A stretch of DNA of 11,308 nucleotides, taken from contig DKXD01000114.1 of the NCBI GenBank assembly GCA_002492075.1, forward strand, positions 1 to 11,308, given 5' to 3'. Below, piece after piece: positions 1-6,316 of the stretch. The position numbers were made by a program, and so were the translations under genes. Source of the DNA: Ruminococcaceae bacterium UBA7135. GTDB lineage: Bacteria > Bacillota > Clostridia > Oscillospirales > Ruminococcaceae. The first letter of the stretch is position 1; every line of letters begins with the position of its first letter. The notes under the pieces were generated by a model, which saw only the letters and a list, made by a program, of their open reading frames with translations, ran no database searches and had not been told where the DNA came from.

Positions 1-7
1 AATATTG

Positions 8-33
8 TTTCTCCCCCCGAGAGGGGGGAGAAA
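8..33. repeat. GC-rich palindromic repeat, copy A
   Basis: A perfect 11-bp stem (8-18 with 23-33, TTTCTCCCCCC paired with GGGGGGAGAAA) closes on the four-base loop GAGA. It ends 15 bases before the rex start codon, just ahead of its ribosome binding site. The outer TTCTC/GAGAA and the C-run/G-run core match the other palindromes at 3495-3520, 6134-6345 and 11083-11111, so I place it in the same dispersed family. In RNA it would be a very stable hairpin; with no U-run after it, it does not look like a standard terminator of an upstream gene, but it could affect rex translation or mRNA ends. Confidence 0.75.
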
Positions 34-48
34 TTTTAGGAGAGGAAA

Positions 49-687
49 ATGGATAAAAACATATCAAAGTCGGTTATACGGCGATTGCCGCGGTACTACC
101 GTTTTTTGGAAGAGCTGCTGAACGAGGGCATAGAAAAAATATCTTCAAGTCAATTGGCGGAGCGTATGCGTTCGACCGCTTCTCAGATACGTCAGGATCT
201 GAACTGCTTCGGCGGGTTCGGACAGCAGGGTTACGGCTACAACGTTGCGGAGCTTCGCGCGGAGATAGGCGCGATACTTAATCTTGACAGAGAACGCAGC
301 GTGATACTTATTGGCGCGGGCAATCTTGGCAGAGCGATAGCGTCGCATATCGATTTTTCGCAGTACGGATGCAGGCTGGTGGGCATATTCGACCGCGATG
401 AGTCGCTGCTTGGACAAAGCATTGCGGGTTTGAAGATATGTTCCACCAATGTTCTCGGCGGGTTCTGCCTTGAAAACAAGCCCGAAATGGCGGTGCTGTG
501 CATACCGCGCGAGAGCGCCGAGGATACGGTAAAATTGCTTACGGATCACGGCGTGAACGTGTTCTGGAACTTTTCGCACTATGATATTCAGGGCGAGTTT
601 CCAAATGCCACCGTGGAGAACGTTCACCTCACCGACAGCTTGATGACGCTTTCATATTCTATGGAAAATAAAACGCAAAATACTTAA
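49..687 (+). CDS. rex: Redox-sensing transcriptional repressor Rex
   Basis: Rex is a homodimeric DNA-binding repressor that senses the NADH/NAD+ ratio and controls fermentation and respiration genes. The 212 residues match the family's usual size. Residues about 6-55 form the winged-helix part (SKSVIRRLPRYYRFL, then SSQLAERM and SQIRQDLNCFG, a typical Rex recognition region followed by GQQGYGYNV). The Rossmann NAD(H) fold starts near 84 with the dinucleotide motif GAGNLG at 89-94 and an acidic FDRD at 114-117; the NFSHYDIQ stretch at 174-181 and the closing LSYSM are also family hallmarks. The start follows AGGAGAGG at 38-45 with good spacing. No promoter is visible because the window begins just upstream. 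No convincing Rex operator was found elsewhere in the window, so local targets cannot be named. No clear terminator follows. Confidence 0.96.
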   Translation: MDKNISKSVIRRLPRYYRFLEELLNEGIEKISSSQLAERMRSTASQIRQDLNCFGGFGQQGYGYNVAELRAEIGAILNLDRERSVILIGAGNLGRAIASHIDFSQYGCRLVGIFDRDESLLGQSIAGLKICSTNVLGGFCLENKPEMAVLCIPRESAEDTVKLLTDHGVNVFWNFSHYDIQGEFPNATVENVHLTDSLMTLSYSMENKTQNT

Positions 688-778
688 AAACAGTGTGGTC
701 TTTTTTTCGCTTTTTGTTTACAAACCGCATTGCAAAGCCGATGTTAAGTTTAGTTGACAAAGTTCAAGCTGAAATTGG

Positions 779-807
779 TAGACATTTTAAGGTGCTTGTG
801 GTACAAT
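779..807 (+). promoter_or_regulatory. SigA-type promoter for the Xre-family gene
   Basis: TAGACA (779-784), 17-base spacer, TACAAT (802-807). The start point would fall near 814, giving a short leader of about 40 nt. The leader contains the small palindrome CGAAAGGCTTTCG (817-829) and ends in the ribosome binding site GAGGAG (841-846), seven bases before ATG. A separate TTGACA at 754-759 lacks a good -10 at the right distance. Confidence 0.7.
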
Positions 808-853
808 AAAAATAACGAAAGGCTTTCGATTTTCTTTTTCGAGGAGTAATATT

Positions 854-1660
854 ATGGATTTTGCGGAAAAATTGACCGAACTGCGGAAATCCCGCGGCTG
901 GTCTCAGGAGGATCTGGGAGAGCGTTTGGGAGTGACGCGTCAGACCGTATCAAAGTGGGAGTTGGGCGCGACTACCCCGGAAATGGAAAAACTTGCGGCG
1001 ATGAGCAAGCTGTTTGGGGTTTCGGCAGACGAGCTTATCAATGGCGGCTCGGCGTTTGAGCAAAAGGCCGAACTGTTTTCCGATATTCCGAAAACAGGCG
1101 GTAAGCGGCGTTTTGTAAACGGCGAGTACAAAAGTGAAAGAACATTGTGCGGAATGCCGCTGGTGCATATTACGCGCCATGGCGTTGCTAAAGGCTTTGT
1201 TGCAATAGGACTGCGGGCGCGCGGAGTTATTTCGATCGGACTGTTTTCAATAGGGGTCGTTTCGATAGGCGTTCTTTCGCTCGGCGCTTTGGTGTGGGGT
1301 ACTCTGGCGATGGGAATAGCCGCCACCGGAATGATAGCGGCGGGTATTTTTGCGCTGGGCGGCGTTTCGGTAGGCGTTTTTTCACTTGGGGGAGTTGCCT
1401 TTGGGTGGTTGACCTTCGGCGGCGTTTCCATAGGCGAATACGCGTTCGGAGGTTACGCCTCGGGAAGCATCGCCATTGGCGGAACGGCTCACGGAGTTGT
1501 GGCCGTGGGCGATGTGGAATCGTCAACGGGCGATATCGTCTTTGGCAGCGCTGTTTCCGCCGAGGAGTTCCGAGCGGCGGTGATGTCGCGGCTGCCAAAT
1601 ACTCCCAAATTTGTGTTAGATCTGTTTTCGTGGCTGGCAAACAATGTAAGCATAAATTGA
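854..1660 (+). CDS. Xre-family HTH regulator with a long glycine-pentad repeat tail
   Basis: Residues about 6-62 are a clear lambda-repressor/Xre helix-turn-helix (LRKSRGWSQEDLGERLG, then VTRQTVSKWELG and a closing helix ending ADELI). A polar linker (63-110) leads to a striking repeat: from Gly114 to Gly219 a glycine occurs at every fifth residue, 22 in all, each pentad reading roughly any-hydrophobic-Ala/Ser-hydrophobic-Gly (for example ISIGL, FSIGV, VSIGV, FALGG, VSVGV). The tail then returns to an ordinary amphipathic C-terminus (236-268). The repeat is either a beta-solenoid related in spirit to pentapeptide-repeat folds or a membrane-embedded Gly-zipper array; the sequence alone does not decide. 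Similar Gly-repeat tails on HTH proteins occur in Firmicutes, as far as I recall, but I know of no assigned function. Single gene, with its own promoter and terminator. Confidence 0.88.
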   Translation: MDFAEKLTELRKSRGWSQEDLGERLGVTRQTVSKWELGATTPEMEKLAAMSKLFGVSADELINGGSAFEQKAELFSDIPKTGGKRRFVNGEYKSERTLCGMPLVHITRHGVAKGFVAIGLRARGVISIGLFSIGVVSIGVLSLGALVWGTLAMGIAATGMIAAGIFALGGVSVGVFSLGGVAFGWLTFGGVSIGEYAFGGYASGSIAIGGTAHGVVAVGDVESSTGDIVFGSAVSAEEFRAAVMSRLPNTPKFVLDLFSWLANNVSIN

Positions 1661-1669
1661 GATAATAAG

Positions 1670-1695
1670 AGCGCAGACGGTATTTGGTCTGCGCT
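1670..1695. terminator. Bidirectional intrinsic terminator
   Basis: The stem AGCGCAGAC (1670-1678) pairs with GTCTGCGCT (1687-1695) around an 8-base loop. T-rich sequence follows on the plus strand (TTCATTATTATT), and on the minus strand the stem is followed by CTTATTATC. It lies between the convergent Xre-family gene and the small membrane-protein gene and can serve both. Confidence 0.85.
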
Positions 1696-1731
1696 TTCAT
1701 TATTATTTGGAAAATTGTAGAGGTATCGGGT

Positions 1732-2007
1732 TTACAGCGGCTTTTTCATAATGTTAGCGATAACGCACATAACCGCGCCAACTACGAGGACAACTCCCGC
1801 AGAGCCGTGACCGAGCATTGCAAAGTTATACATATTCGAGACAAAGTCGCCCTCTTTTTCTCTTTTTTTCATTACAACAGTTCCGATAGCGAACGCTCCG
1901 GCGAGAAGTATGGTGCAGACCACACCCAGAATTATGTTGTGAGTAGTGTAATGAAACATCATCGCGACTATTCCAAGACCCGATAAAACCAATGATAACG
2001 TACCCAT
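1732..2007 (-). CDS. Small three-helix membrane protein of unknown function
   Basis: The 91-residue product is mostly hydrophobic. Numbering from the ATG, likely membrane segments are about 2-18 (TLSLVLSGLGIVAMMF), 24-44 (IILGVVCTILLAGAFAIGTVV) and 69-87 (GVVLVVGAVMCVIANIM). A short basic loop, MKKREKEGD, follows helix two, and the chain ends in KKPL; by the positive-inside rule these are cytoplasmic. I chose the ATG at 2007 because the ribosome binding site AAAGGACGG (centred near 2021) is too close to the in-frame GTG at 2016 but well enough placed for the ATG. It is transcribed from a good promoter 140 bp upstream and ends at a shared terminator. I do not recognise the family. Confidence 0.8.
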   Translation of the reverse strand: MGTLSLVLSGLGIVAMMFHYTTHNIILGVVCTILLAGAFAIGTVVMKKREKEGDFVSNMYNFAMLGHGSAGVVLVVGAVMCVIANIMKKPL

Positions 2008-2144
2008 TATGTACACCGTCCTTTCATAAGGTAATCTGTTATTGCTTCGTCAATAAAATGTTTCCTTTTTTGTTGTTTTCCTACCTGCGGCGGAAACAAT
2101 GATATTTTGAAAATATTTAATCGAAGTATCAATAATTATAGTAT

Positions 2145-2173
2145 ATTTTAACACCTTGTAATAGTAATGTCAA
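2145..2173 (-). promoter_or_regulatory. SigA-type promoter for the small membrane-protein gene
   Basis: Read on the minus strand: TTGACA (2173-2168), exactly 17 bases, TAAAAT (2150-2145). The start point would be near 2138, so the leader is about 130 nt, long for a 91-codon gene and AT-rich. A further TATAAT lies at 2140-2135 without a matching -35. Confidence 0.7.
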
Positions 2174-2196
2174 TGTTAAAAATGCACAAATAGGTC

Positions 2197-2250
2197 TTGG
2201 CTGTTTTGTGCGGTTTGTCTATATAATTTGTCGCTTGGATTTGGTATAAT
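2197..2250 (+). promoter_or_regulatory. Candidate promoter(s) for the DUF1266-like gene
   Basis: Two overlapping options are visible. One is TTGGCT (2197-2202), a 19-base spacer and TATAAT (2222-2227). The other is an extended -10, TGGTATAAT (2242-2250), with no good -35. Either gives a leader of roughly 75-95 nt. The region also drives the divergent membrane-protein gene, with the two promoters back to back and no overlap of the -35 boxes. Confidence 0.55.
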
Positions 2251-2329
2251 TTAATGAGACGCCAACAAAGTAATGTGTCTGCTTTTAATGAAAATTCAGC
2301 AGAAAACGGCATTTTTGAAAGGAAATACT

Positions 2330-3469
2330 ATGAACATAAAATTTAAAGAGGACAAAAACGGCAAAATAGCCGATAATGACTCGATATTCGATACGCTTAA
2401 CGAGCAGATCGACAATGAGGAATACGCCGCGGTCGTATCAAAAATAACCTCGATACCGCGTGAAAAGTGGAGCAACAAGCTTCGTTTTTTGCTTATATGC
2501 GCGTATAACAATCAACACGATTTTGAAAAGGCGGATAATGAGCTTGACGAGGTGGAGGAGCTTTGTGAAACTCCCAATGACAAGGCGCGGTATTGCTATC
2601 AGCGCGGATATAAGTATTCCGCAACGGGTATGAGCGTTATGGCGCATAGTTTTTTTTCGGACGTTTTGAAGCACGACCCCGAGTATGCCAAGTCTATCGA
2701 TATCGAAAGCGATATCGCGGACTGCGAAGAGGAAATCAGGGAGGATCTCGCAAAGCTGCATGAGTTGTGCAAAAAGTTATTCAATGATATAAAACGGCGC
2801 TGCGCCGAAAACTCTGTGAAGCGCAAGCTTAGCGCGGAGGAGTTTCGGACGCGTCTGGGATTTTTTTCCTCGATACGAAAACTCCCCGATTTTGAGCGCG
2901 CCATGGGCTTCGGCGATTATTCGGCGCGGCTGGAAGGCGAGGATAAGGAAAAAACACTAAAGTGGTTCAGTGTTTTTTTCGATATTACAGACACGGAGAG
3001 CTTTTTTGAGCATATTCAGACATACAGGGGCTGCAATCTTGCAAGAATGGCGGTGGACTCTGCGGCGTTTTTGGCAGGCAAGCCGAACTTCGATATCAAC
3101 GAGCTTAACGAAGGCGGAAAATTTGCGTTCGGAAATACGGTTATGTTTGTGGATCAGTTTGTCGAGTACCTTCCGCGCGGCGGTGTACTCGCGTGGGATA
3201 TCAATGAGAAGATAGGTTATGTGCGTCACGCTTACCGCTGCGGTATCCTTAAAGAGGACGAGTACAACAGATGTATGAGTTCATTATCGGAAATGGCGGC
3301 GGACGCTTTTTCAAGCTGGGAAGAGTATATGCGCTCTTTGATTTGCGGCGCTGCGTTGTTCGTTTACAGCATAGACCAATGGAACATTAAAAGCGCGGTC
3401 GATTTCGCATCAAAAATGGCGCCGCTTATGTTGAGCAGCGATCTTGCCGATGTAAGCTGGGGCGAGTAA
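2330..3469 (+). CDS. DUF1266-like protein with helical (TPR-like) N-terminal half
   Basis: The 379-residue protein has no signal peptide or membrane segment and is probably cytoplasmic. Residues about 20-150 are helical and resemble tetratricopeptide-like repeats (paired helices around EYAAVVSKIT, LRFLLICAYNNQHDFEKADNEL, ARYCYQRGYKYSATG). The C-terminal part (about 205-372) carries the pattern I associate with DUF1266: LAWDINEKIGYVRHAYRCG (287-305), then ILKEDEYNRC, then FSSWEEYMRSLICGAALF (328-344). DUF1266 proteins have no established function. I start at ATG 2330 because AAAGGAAA (2318-2325) sits at ideal spacing; the upstream ATG at 2273 has no ribosome binding site. The gene stands alone between its promoter region and the terminator at 3526-3558. 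The family assignment is by motif memory only. Confidence 0.82.
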   Translation: MNIKFKEDKNGKIADNDSIFDTLNEQIDNEEYAAVVSKITSIPREKWSNKLRFLLICAYNNQHDFEKADNELDEVEELCETPNDKARYCYQRGYKYSATGMSVMAHSFFSDVLKHDPEYAKSIDIESDIADCEEEIREDLAKLHELCKKLFNDIKRRCAENSVKRKLSAEEFRTRLGFFSSIRKLPDFERAMGFGDYSARLEGEDKEKTLKWFSVFFDITDTESFFEHIQTYRGCNLARMAVDSAAFLAGKPNFDINELNEGGKFAFGNTVMFVDQFVEYLPRGGVLAWDINEKIGYVRHAYRCGILKEDEYNRCMSSLSEMAADAFSSWEEYMRSLICGAALFVYSIDQWNIKSAVDFASKMAPLMLSSDLADVSWGE

Positions 3470-3494
3470 TTGGAAAAAGTACAAAATTTGTTTG

Positions 3495-3520
3495 CTTTCC
3501 CCCGCGAAGCCGGGAAGGAA
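3495..3520. repeat. GC-rich palindromic repeat, copy B (degenerate)
   Basis: CTTTCCCCCGC, loop GAA, then GCCGGGAAGGAA: an imperfect hairpin with the same C-run/G-run core and GAA loop as the copy at 11083-11111. It lies between the stop codon of the DUF1266-like gene and the terminator. Confidence 0.55.
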
Positions 3521-3525
3521 CGTTC

Positions 3526-3558
3526 AAAGCCTGTTCGTTATTGACGCGAACAGGCTTT
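3526..3558. terminator. Bidirectional intrinsic terminator
   Basis: A perfect 12-bp stem, AAAGCCTGTTCG (3526-3537) with CGAACAGGCTTT (3547-3558), and a 9-base loop, followed on the plus strand by TTGTGTG. It sits between the convergent DUF1266-like and SpoIID-domain genes, 56 bases after the first stop and 15 bases after the second; the A-run ahead of the left arm becomes a short U-run on the minus strand. Confidence 0.85.
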
Positions 3559-3573
3559 TGTGTGATCCTGGCG

Positions 3574-4455
3574 CTATTTAGCTGCTTTCAGCTTTGCGTC
3601 CGGGTAGAATATATCCAGTATCTCCTCTGCCGTTTTGCCGTGTTGAGCGAGATAGTTCGCGGCGTAAACGCTCATTCCGCGGTTGTCGCCCCAGCCTTGG
3701 CATCTGAACATAAACTTGTCTTCGGTATATTCCGTTGAAATTGCCGTGCTTCGCAAGCCGAGCGCCGTGCGCAGCGTTTCTCCGCTTATTTTTTCATTTC
3801 CGAACGCGATGAACAGCAGCGTTCCGTTGTCGCCGTAAACGGGGTCGTGGAACCATTCCGTGCCGTCGAATGCCATATTCGTGCCGCCCAGAGCGGCGCT
3901 TACTTCCTCAACGGTCGCCGCCGTGCTGCCCGAGTAATACGGCGCGTCAACGTCGCACGGAAGTCCTATGGACGGCGAATACGGAGGACAATCGTCGGTC
4001 CTTCCCGTGGAAATTTTGCAAATCGGCGCGTTGAACGGCTCGCCGTCAAACGTAAGCTCCAACTTAAGCGCGTCTTTGGCGGCTGCCTTTGCCGCCTCGC
4101 TCGGCTCTTTGGGAGAATAGGGAATATATTCGTTTACCGAAAGATCGGCGCCGAGGTTTTCAAATCCGCTTTTTATTTTCAGAAAGTACTTTATTCGCGT
4201 GTTTTCGGCTGCCGCTATCGCTTTAAGCGCTTCCGGTTCAAAATCCACGCCTTTTATCAGCAGACCCTCTACACACCCCGCAAGAAAGTCCTCGTAGGTC
4301 GGCGTGAATATCGTTCCCGCGTTTTTGTCGTAAACGCTTATCCTTGCGGGAACGCCGGAAGGGGTCTTTTTTTCGCTGAGTTTGACCGCAAGCGCGATCA
4401 CCCCGATAAGCAGCACCAGCGATACCGCTGATACGATCGTTAGTTTTTTAGGCAT
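3574..4455 (-). CDS. Membrane-anchored SpoIID/LytB-domain protein, active site altered
   Basis: SpoIID-type proteins are lytic transglycosylases that cut denuded glycan strands during spore engulfment. This 293-residue protein has one N-terminal anchor (about 5-24) after a KK, so the rest would face outward. Family landmarks are visible in order: FLAGCVEGLL (57-66), FEPEALKAIAAAE (72-84), CKISTGRTDDC (146-156), LPCDVDAPYY (165-174), GWGDNRGMSVYAANYLAQHGKTAEEIL (254-280) and a final FYPDAKL. Oddities: where SpoIID has the catalytic Glu (V-A-S/A-E-M-P) this protein has Leu, with Glu two places earlier; the usual GWGHGVGMSQ reads GWGDNRGMSV. Five cysteines (61, 146, 156, 167, 252) are present, which could bind metal or form disulphides. 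It is therefore a relative, perhaps non-catalytic, rather than SpoIID itself. The start follows AAGGAG (4466-4461) by five bases. Confidence 0.85.
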   Translation of the reverse strand: MPKKLTIVSAVSLVLLIGVIALAVKLSEKKTPSGVPARISVYDKNAGTIFTPTYEDFLAGCVEGLLIKGVDFEPEALKAIAAAENTRIKYFLKIKSGFENLGADLSVNEYIPYSPKEPSEAAKAAAKDALKLELTFDGEPFNAPICKISTGRTDDCPPYSPSIGLPCDVDAPYYSGSTAATVEEVSAALGGTNMAFDGTEWFHDPVYGDNGTLLFIAFGNEKISGETLRTALGLRSTAISTEYTEDKFMFRCQGWGDNRGMSVYAANYLAQHGKTAEEILDIFYPDAKLKAAK

Positions 4456-4547
4456 TTTCGCTCCTTACTTGAAAAATCATGAACCGTTTTTGTTTTGTTC
4501 AACGATAAAGTATAATTTTGTTTGGTCTGTTTGTTGCTTCGATTTAA

Positions 4548-4674
4548 TTCACAACTGTGCATTATGAAATAATTTAAGCGTGATTATTCAAAATCCCTAT
4601 TGACTTTAAAATCTAAATGATGTATAATGGATATAAAGTGAGATAATCAATAAAATATAATGCACAGTTTTGAA
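4548..4674. promoter_or_regulatory. 18-bp inverted repeat bracketing the citrate synthase promoter
   Basis: The left arm (4548-4565, TTCACAACTGTGCATTAT) and right arm (4657-4674, ATAATGCACAGTTTTGAA) are reverse complements at 17 of 18 positions, 13 of them uninterrupted. The promoter at 4600-4628 lies between them, so the left arm is upstream of the -35 and the right arm is in the transcribed leader. A third, direct copy of the core (CAACTGTACA, 4686-4695, against CAACTGTGCA, 4552-4561) follows. The arrangement suits a pair of operators for a looping regulator; it could also be the ends of a small inserted element, but no target duplication is seen. Confidence 0.65.
4600..4628 (+). promoter_or_regulatory. 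Strong SigA promoter for citrate synthase
   Basis: TTGACT (4600-4605), exactly 17 bases, TATAAT (4623-4628). The start point would be near 4635, giving a leader of about 90 nt before the ATG at 4724. This supports starting the protein at 4724 and places the right arm of the inverted repeat inside the mRNA. Confidence 0.85.
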
Positions 4675-4695
4675 AAAACAACTTTCAACTGTACA
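4661..4695 (+). promoter_or_regulatory. Leader hairpin of the citrate synthase mRNA
   Basis: TGCACAGTTTTGAAA (4661-4675) can pair with TTTCAACTGTACA (4683-4695), with one C/A mismatch and a two-base bulge, around the loop AAACAAC. The hairpin ends about 16 bases before the ribosome binding site AAAGGG. It is formed by the second and third copies of the CAACTGTnCA motif, so the same bases may act as DNA operator, RNA hairpin, or both. Confidence 0.5.
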
Positions 4696-4723
4696 ACGTA
4701 AATTGTCAAAAGGGTGTGTAATT

Positions 4724-6091
4724 ATGGATAAATTGGAGCAGCTGAAGTCTACCGACAGACTGCACCATATGTGCGAGGATTTCTGTAAAAACAGCGTTAT
4801 CGATTCGGCGCTTTACAGCAAGTACGGCGTAAAGCGCGGACTGCGCAATTCCGACGGTTCGGGCGTTGTGGCGGGAATTACGAATGTTTGCTGTGTTCAC
4901 GGATATGTTATGTCTGAGGGAGAGAAGAAGCCGATAGAGGGCGAGCTTATCTACCGCGGCTACAACGTTGCCGACCTTGTAAGCGGCGCGCTGAACGACC
5001 GCCGTTTCGGTTACGAGGAGGTGGCGTACCTCCTGCTTTTCGGCGTTCTTCCGAACGAGCGCGAGCTTTCGAGCTTCGCGCGGCTTATCGCCGAGTACCG
5101 CGAGCTTCCGCGCTATTTCAGCGAGGACGTTATAATGCGTAATCCCTCGCCGAATATCATGAACAAAATGCAGCAGGCAGTGCTTACTCTGTACAGCTAT
5201 GACAGCGCTCCCGAGGACAAGTCCGCGGAGAGCGAGATGCTGAAGGCTATTTCGGTAATATCGAAGCTCCCGGCTATTATGGTGGATTCGTATCAGGCGC
5301 TGCGCCGTTTCTACAACAACGATTCCATGGTAATGCACCAGATAAACAAGGACGAGAGTCTTGCCGAGAGTATTCTTTCCACCCTGCGTGACGACCGCGC
5401 CTATACTCAGGACGAGGCAAAGCTGCTCGACCTGTGCCTTATGCTCCACGCGGAGCACGGCGGCGGTAATAACTCCACGTTTACATGCCGCACGGTGTCA
5501 AGCTCGGGCACGGATGCGTATTCCGCATACGCGGCGGCGATAGGTTCGCTGAAAGGGCCGCGTCACGGCGGCGCGAACATCAAGGTTATGGAAATGCTTG
5601 AATACGTCAAGACGGGCGTTAAGGACTGGGATGACGACGATGAAGTGTCCGCGTTTCTTGTAAAAATACTCCGCAAGGAGGCTGCCGACAGATCGGGACT
5701 TATCTACGGTATGGGTCACGCGGTCTACACGCTGTCAGACCCCAGAGCCGTTATTTTGAAAGACAACGCGATGAAGCTTGCCAAGGGCACGGATTTTGAG
5801 CGTGAGTTCAAGCTGCTGAACTCCATAGAGCGGCTTACTCCCAAAGTGTTTGTTCAGGAACGCGGGGATATAAAAAATATATGCGCCAATGTGGATATGT
5901 ATTCGGGCTTGGTTTACAAAATGCTGAAGATACCCGTGGAGATGTATACGGCGCTGTTTGCATGCGCGAGAATGGCGGGCTGGTGCGCGCACAGAATGGA
6001 AGAGATGATAAACGGCAAGCGCATTATCCGCCCCGCTTACAAGGCGATAAGCAACAACAAGAAGTACATACCGATAGACGAGCGCCCGTGA
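4724..6091 (+). CDS. gltA: Citrate synthase
   Basis: Condenses oxaloacetate with acetyl-CoA to citrate, feeding the oxidative branch toward 2-oxoglutarate and glutamate. Numbering from ATG 4724 (455 residues): HAEHGGGNNSTFT (242-254) carries the first catalytic His (245); GPRHGGAN (278-285) the second (His281); GMGHAVYTLSDPRA (329-342) is the oxaloacetate/citrate-binding loop; ANVDMYSG (388-395) the catalytic Asp391; and ARMAGWCAHRMEE (415-427) the arginine-bearing C-terminal part. The N-terminal GELIYRGYNVADL block is typical of the family. Length fits clostridial enzymes, which run slightly longer than enterobacterial GltA. The start is chosen because AAAGGGTG lies about eight bases before it; the ATT-rich upstream extension to 4670 falls in the leader. 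A 2-methylcitrate synthase cannot be fully excluded, but no prp genes are nearby. The gene symbol is by function. Confidence 0.94.
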   Translation: MDKLEQLKSTDRLHHMCEDFCKNSVIDSALYSKYGVKRGLRNSDGSGVVAGITNVCCVHGYVMSEGEKKPIEGELIYRGYNVADLVSGALNDRRFGYEEVAYLLLFGVLPNERELSSFARLIAEYRELPRYFSEDVIMRNPSPNIMNKMQQAVLTLYSYDSAPEDKSAESEMLKAISVISKLPAIMVDSYQALRRFYNNDSMVMHQINKDESLAESILSTLRDDRAYTQDEAKLLDLCLMLHAEHGGGNNSTFTCRTVSSSGTDAYSAYAAAIGSLKGPRHGGANIKVMEMLEYVKTGVKDWDDDDEVSAFLVKILRKEAADRSGLIYGMGHAVYTLSDPRAVILKDNAMKLAKGTDFEREFKLLNSIERLTPKVFVQERGDIKNICANVDMYSGLVYKMLKIPVEMYTALFACARMAGWCAHRMEEMINGKRIIRPAYKAISNNKKYIPIDERP

Positions 6092-6133
6092 TTGGGTGTT
6101 ATGGCGGTGTTTGCATAAAAGTGCGTTTTTCAT

Positions 6134-6160
6134 TCGCTCTCCCGCTTTGCGGGGGAGCGA
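6134..6160. repeat. GC-rich palindromic repeat, copy C
   Basis: TCGCTCTCCCGC (6134-6145), loop TTT, GCGGGGGAGCGA (6149-6160): a 12-bp stem with one G-T pair, followed by TTTGTT. It lies 43 bases after the citrate synthase stop and may act as its terminator, since no other hairpin with a T-run follows that gene. Confidence 0.8.
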
Positions 6161-6201
6161 TTTGTTATACCGTTTTTGTGTGATACTAAAGACCGGATCT
6201 A

Positions 6202-6234
6202 TTCTCTGCTCTCCCGCATTGCGGAGGGGGAGAA
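6202..6234. repeat. GC-rich palindromic repeat, copy D (imperfect)
   Basis: TTCTC at the left end, core CTCCCGC, loop ATT, then GCGG-A-GGGGGAGAA. The core and outer TTCTC/GAGAA agree with copies A and F, with small insertions in both arms. Confidence 0.65.
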
Positions 6235-6255
6235 CTTGCGTTAAAAATGCTGTCG

Positions 6256-6282
6256 TTCTCTCTCTCGTGGAGCGGGAGCGAG
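6256..6282. repeat. GC-rich palindromic repeat, copy E (degenerate)
   Basis: TTCTCTCTCTCG, then GTGGAGCGGGAGCGAGA: outer pyrimidine arm and purine arm of the family are kept, but the central stem has decayed. A separate hairpin follows at once, TCGCGA (6290-6295) with TCGCGA (6304-6309) around an 8-base loop. Confidence 0.5.
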
Positions 6283-6316
6283 ATACAAGTCGCGAATGTT
6301 CGCTCGCGATAAAGAC

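Noticed and set aside
688..750. Rex terminator in the T-rich stretch after the stop codon
   Set aside because: There is a T-run but no stable stem ahead of it that I can pair.
940..1431. A 163-codon minus-strand frame inside the Xre-family gene, rich in Pro/Thr
   Set aside because: It is the complement of the glycine-pentad repeat, which naturally yields a periodic Pro/Thr/Ile product; no ribosome site supports it.
3847..4431. A 194-codon plus-strand frame opposite the SpoIID-domain gene
   Set aside because: Highly basic, Arg/Val-rich shadow product without ribosome site; the minus frame has an anchor, domain landmarks and a good ribosome site.
4670..4723. Start of citrate synthase at 4670, 18 codons further upstream
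   Set aside because: Those bases form the leader hairpin and contain the ribosome binding site of the ATG at 4724; no ribosome site precedes 4670.
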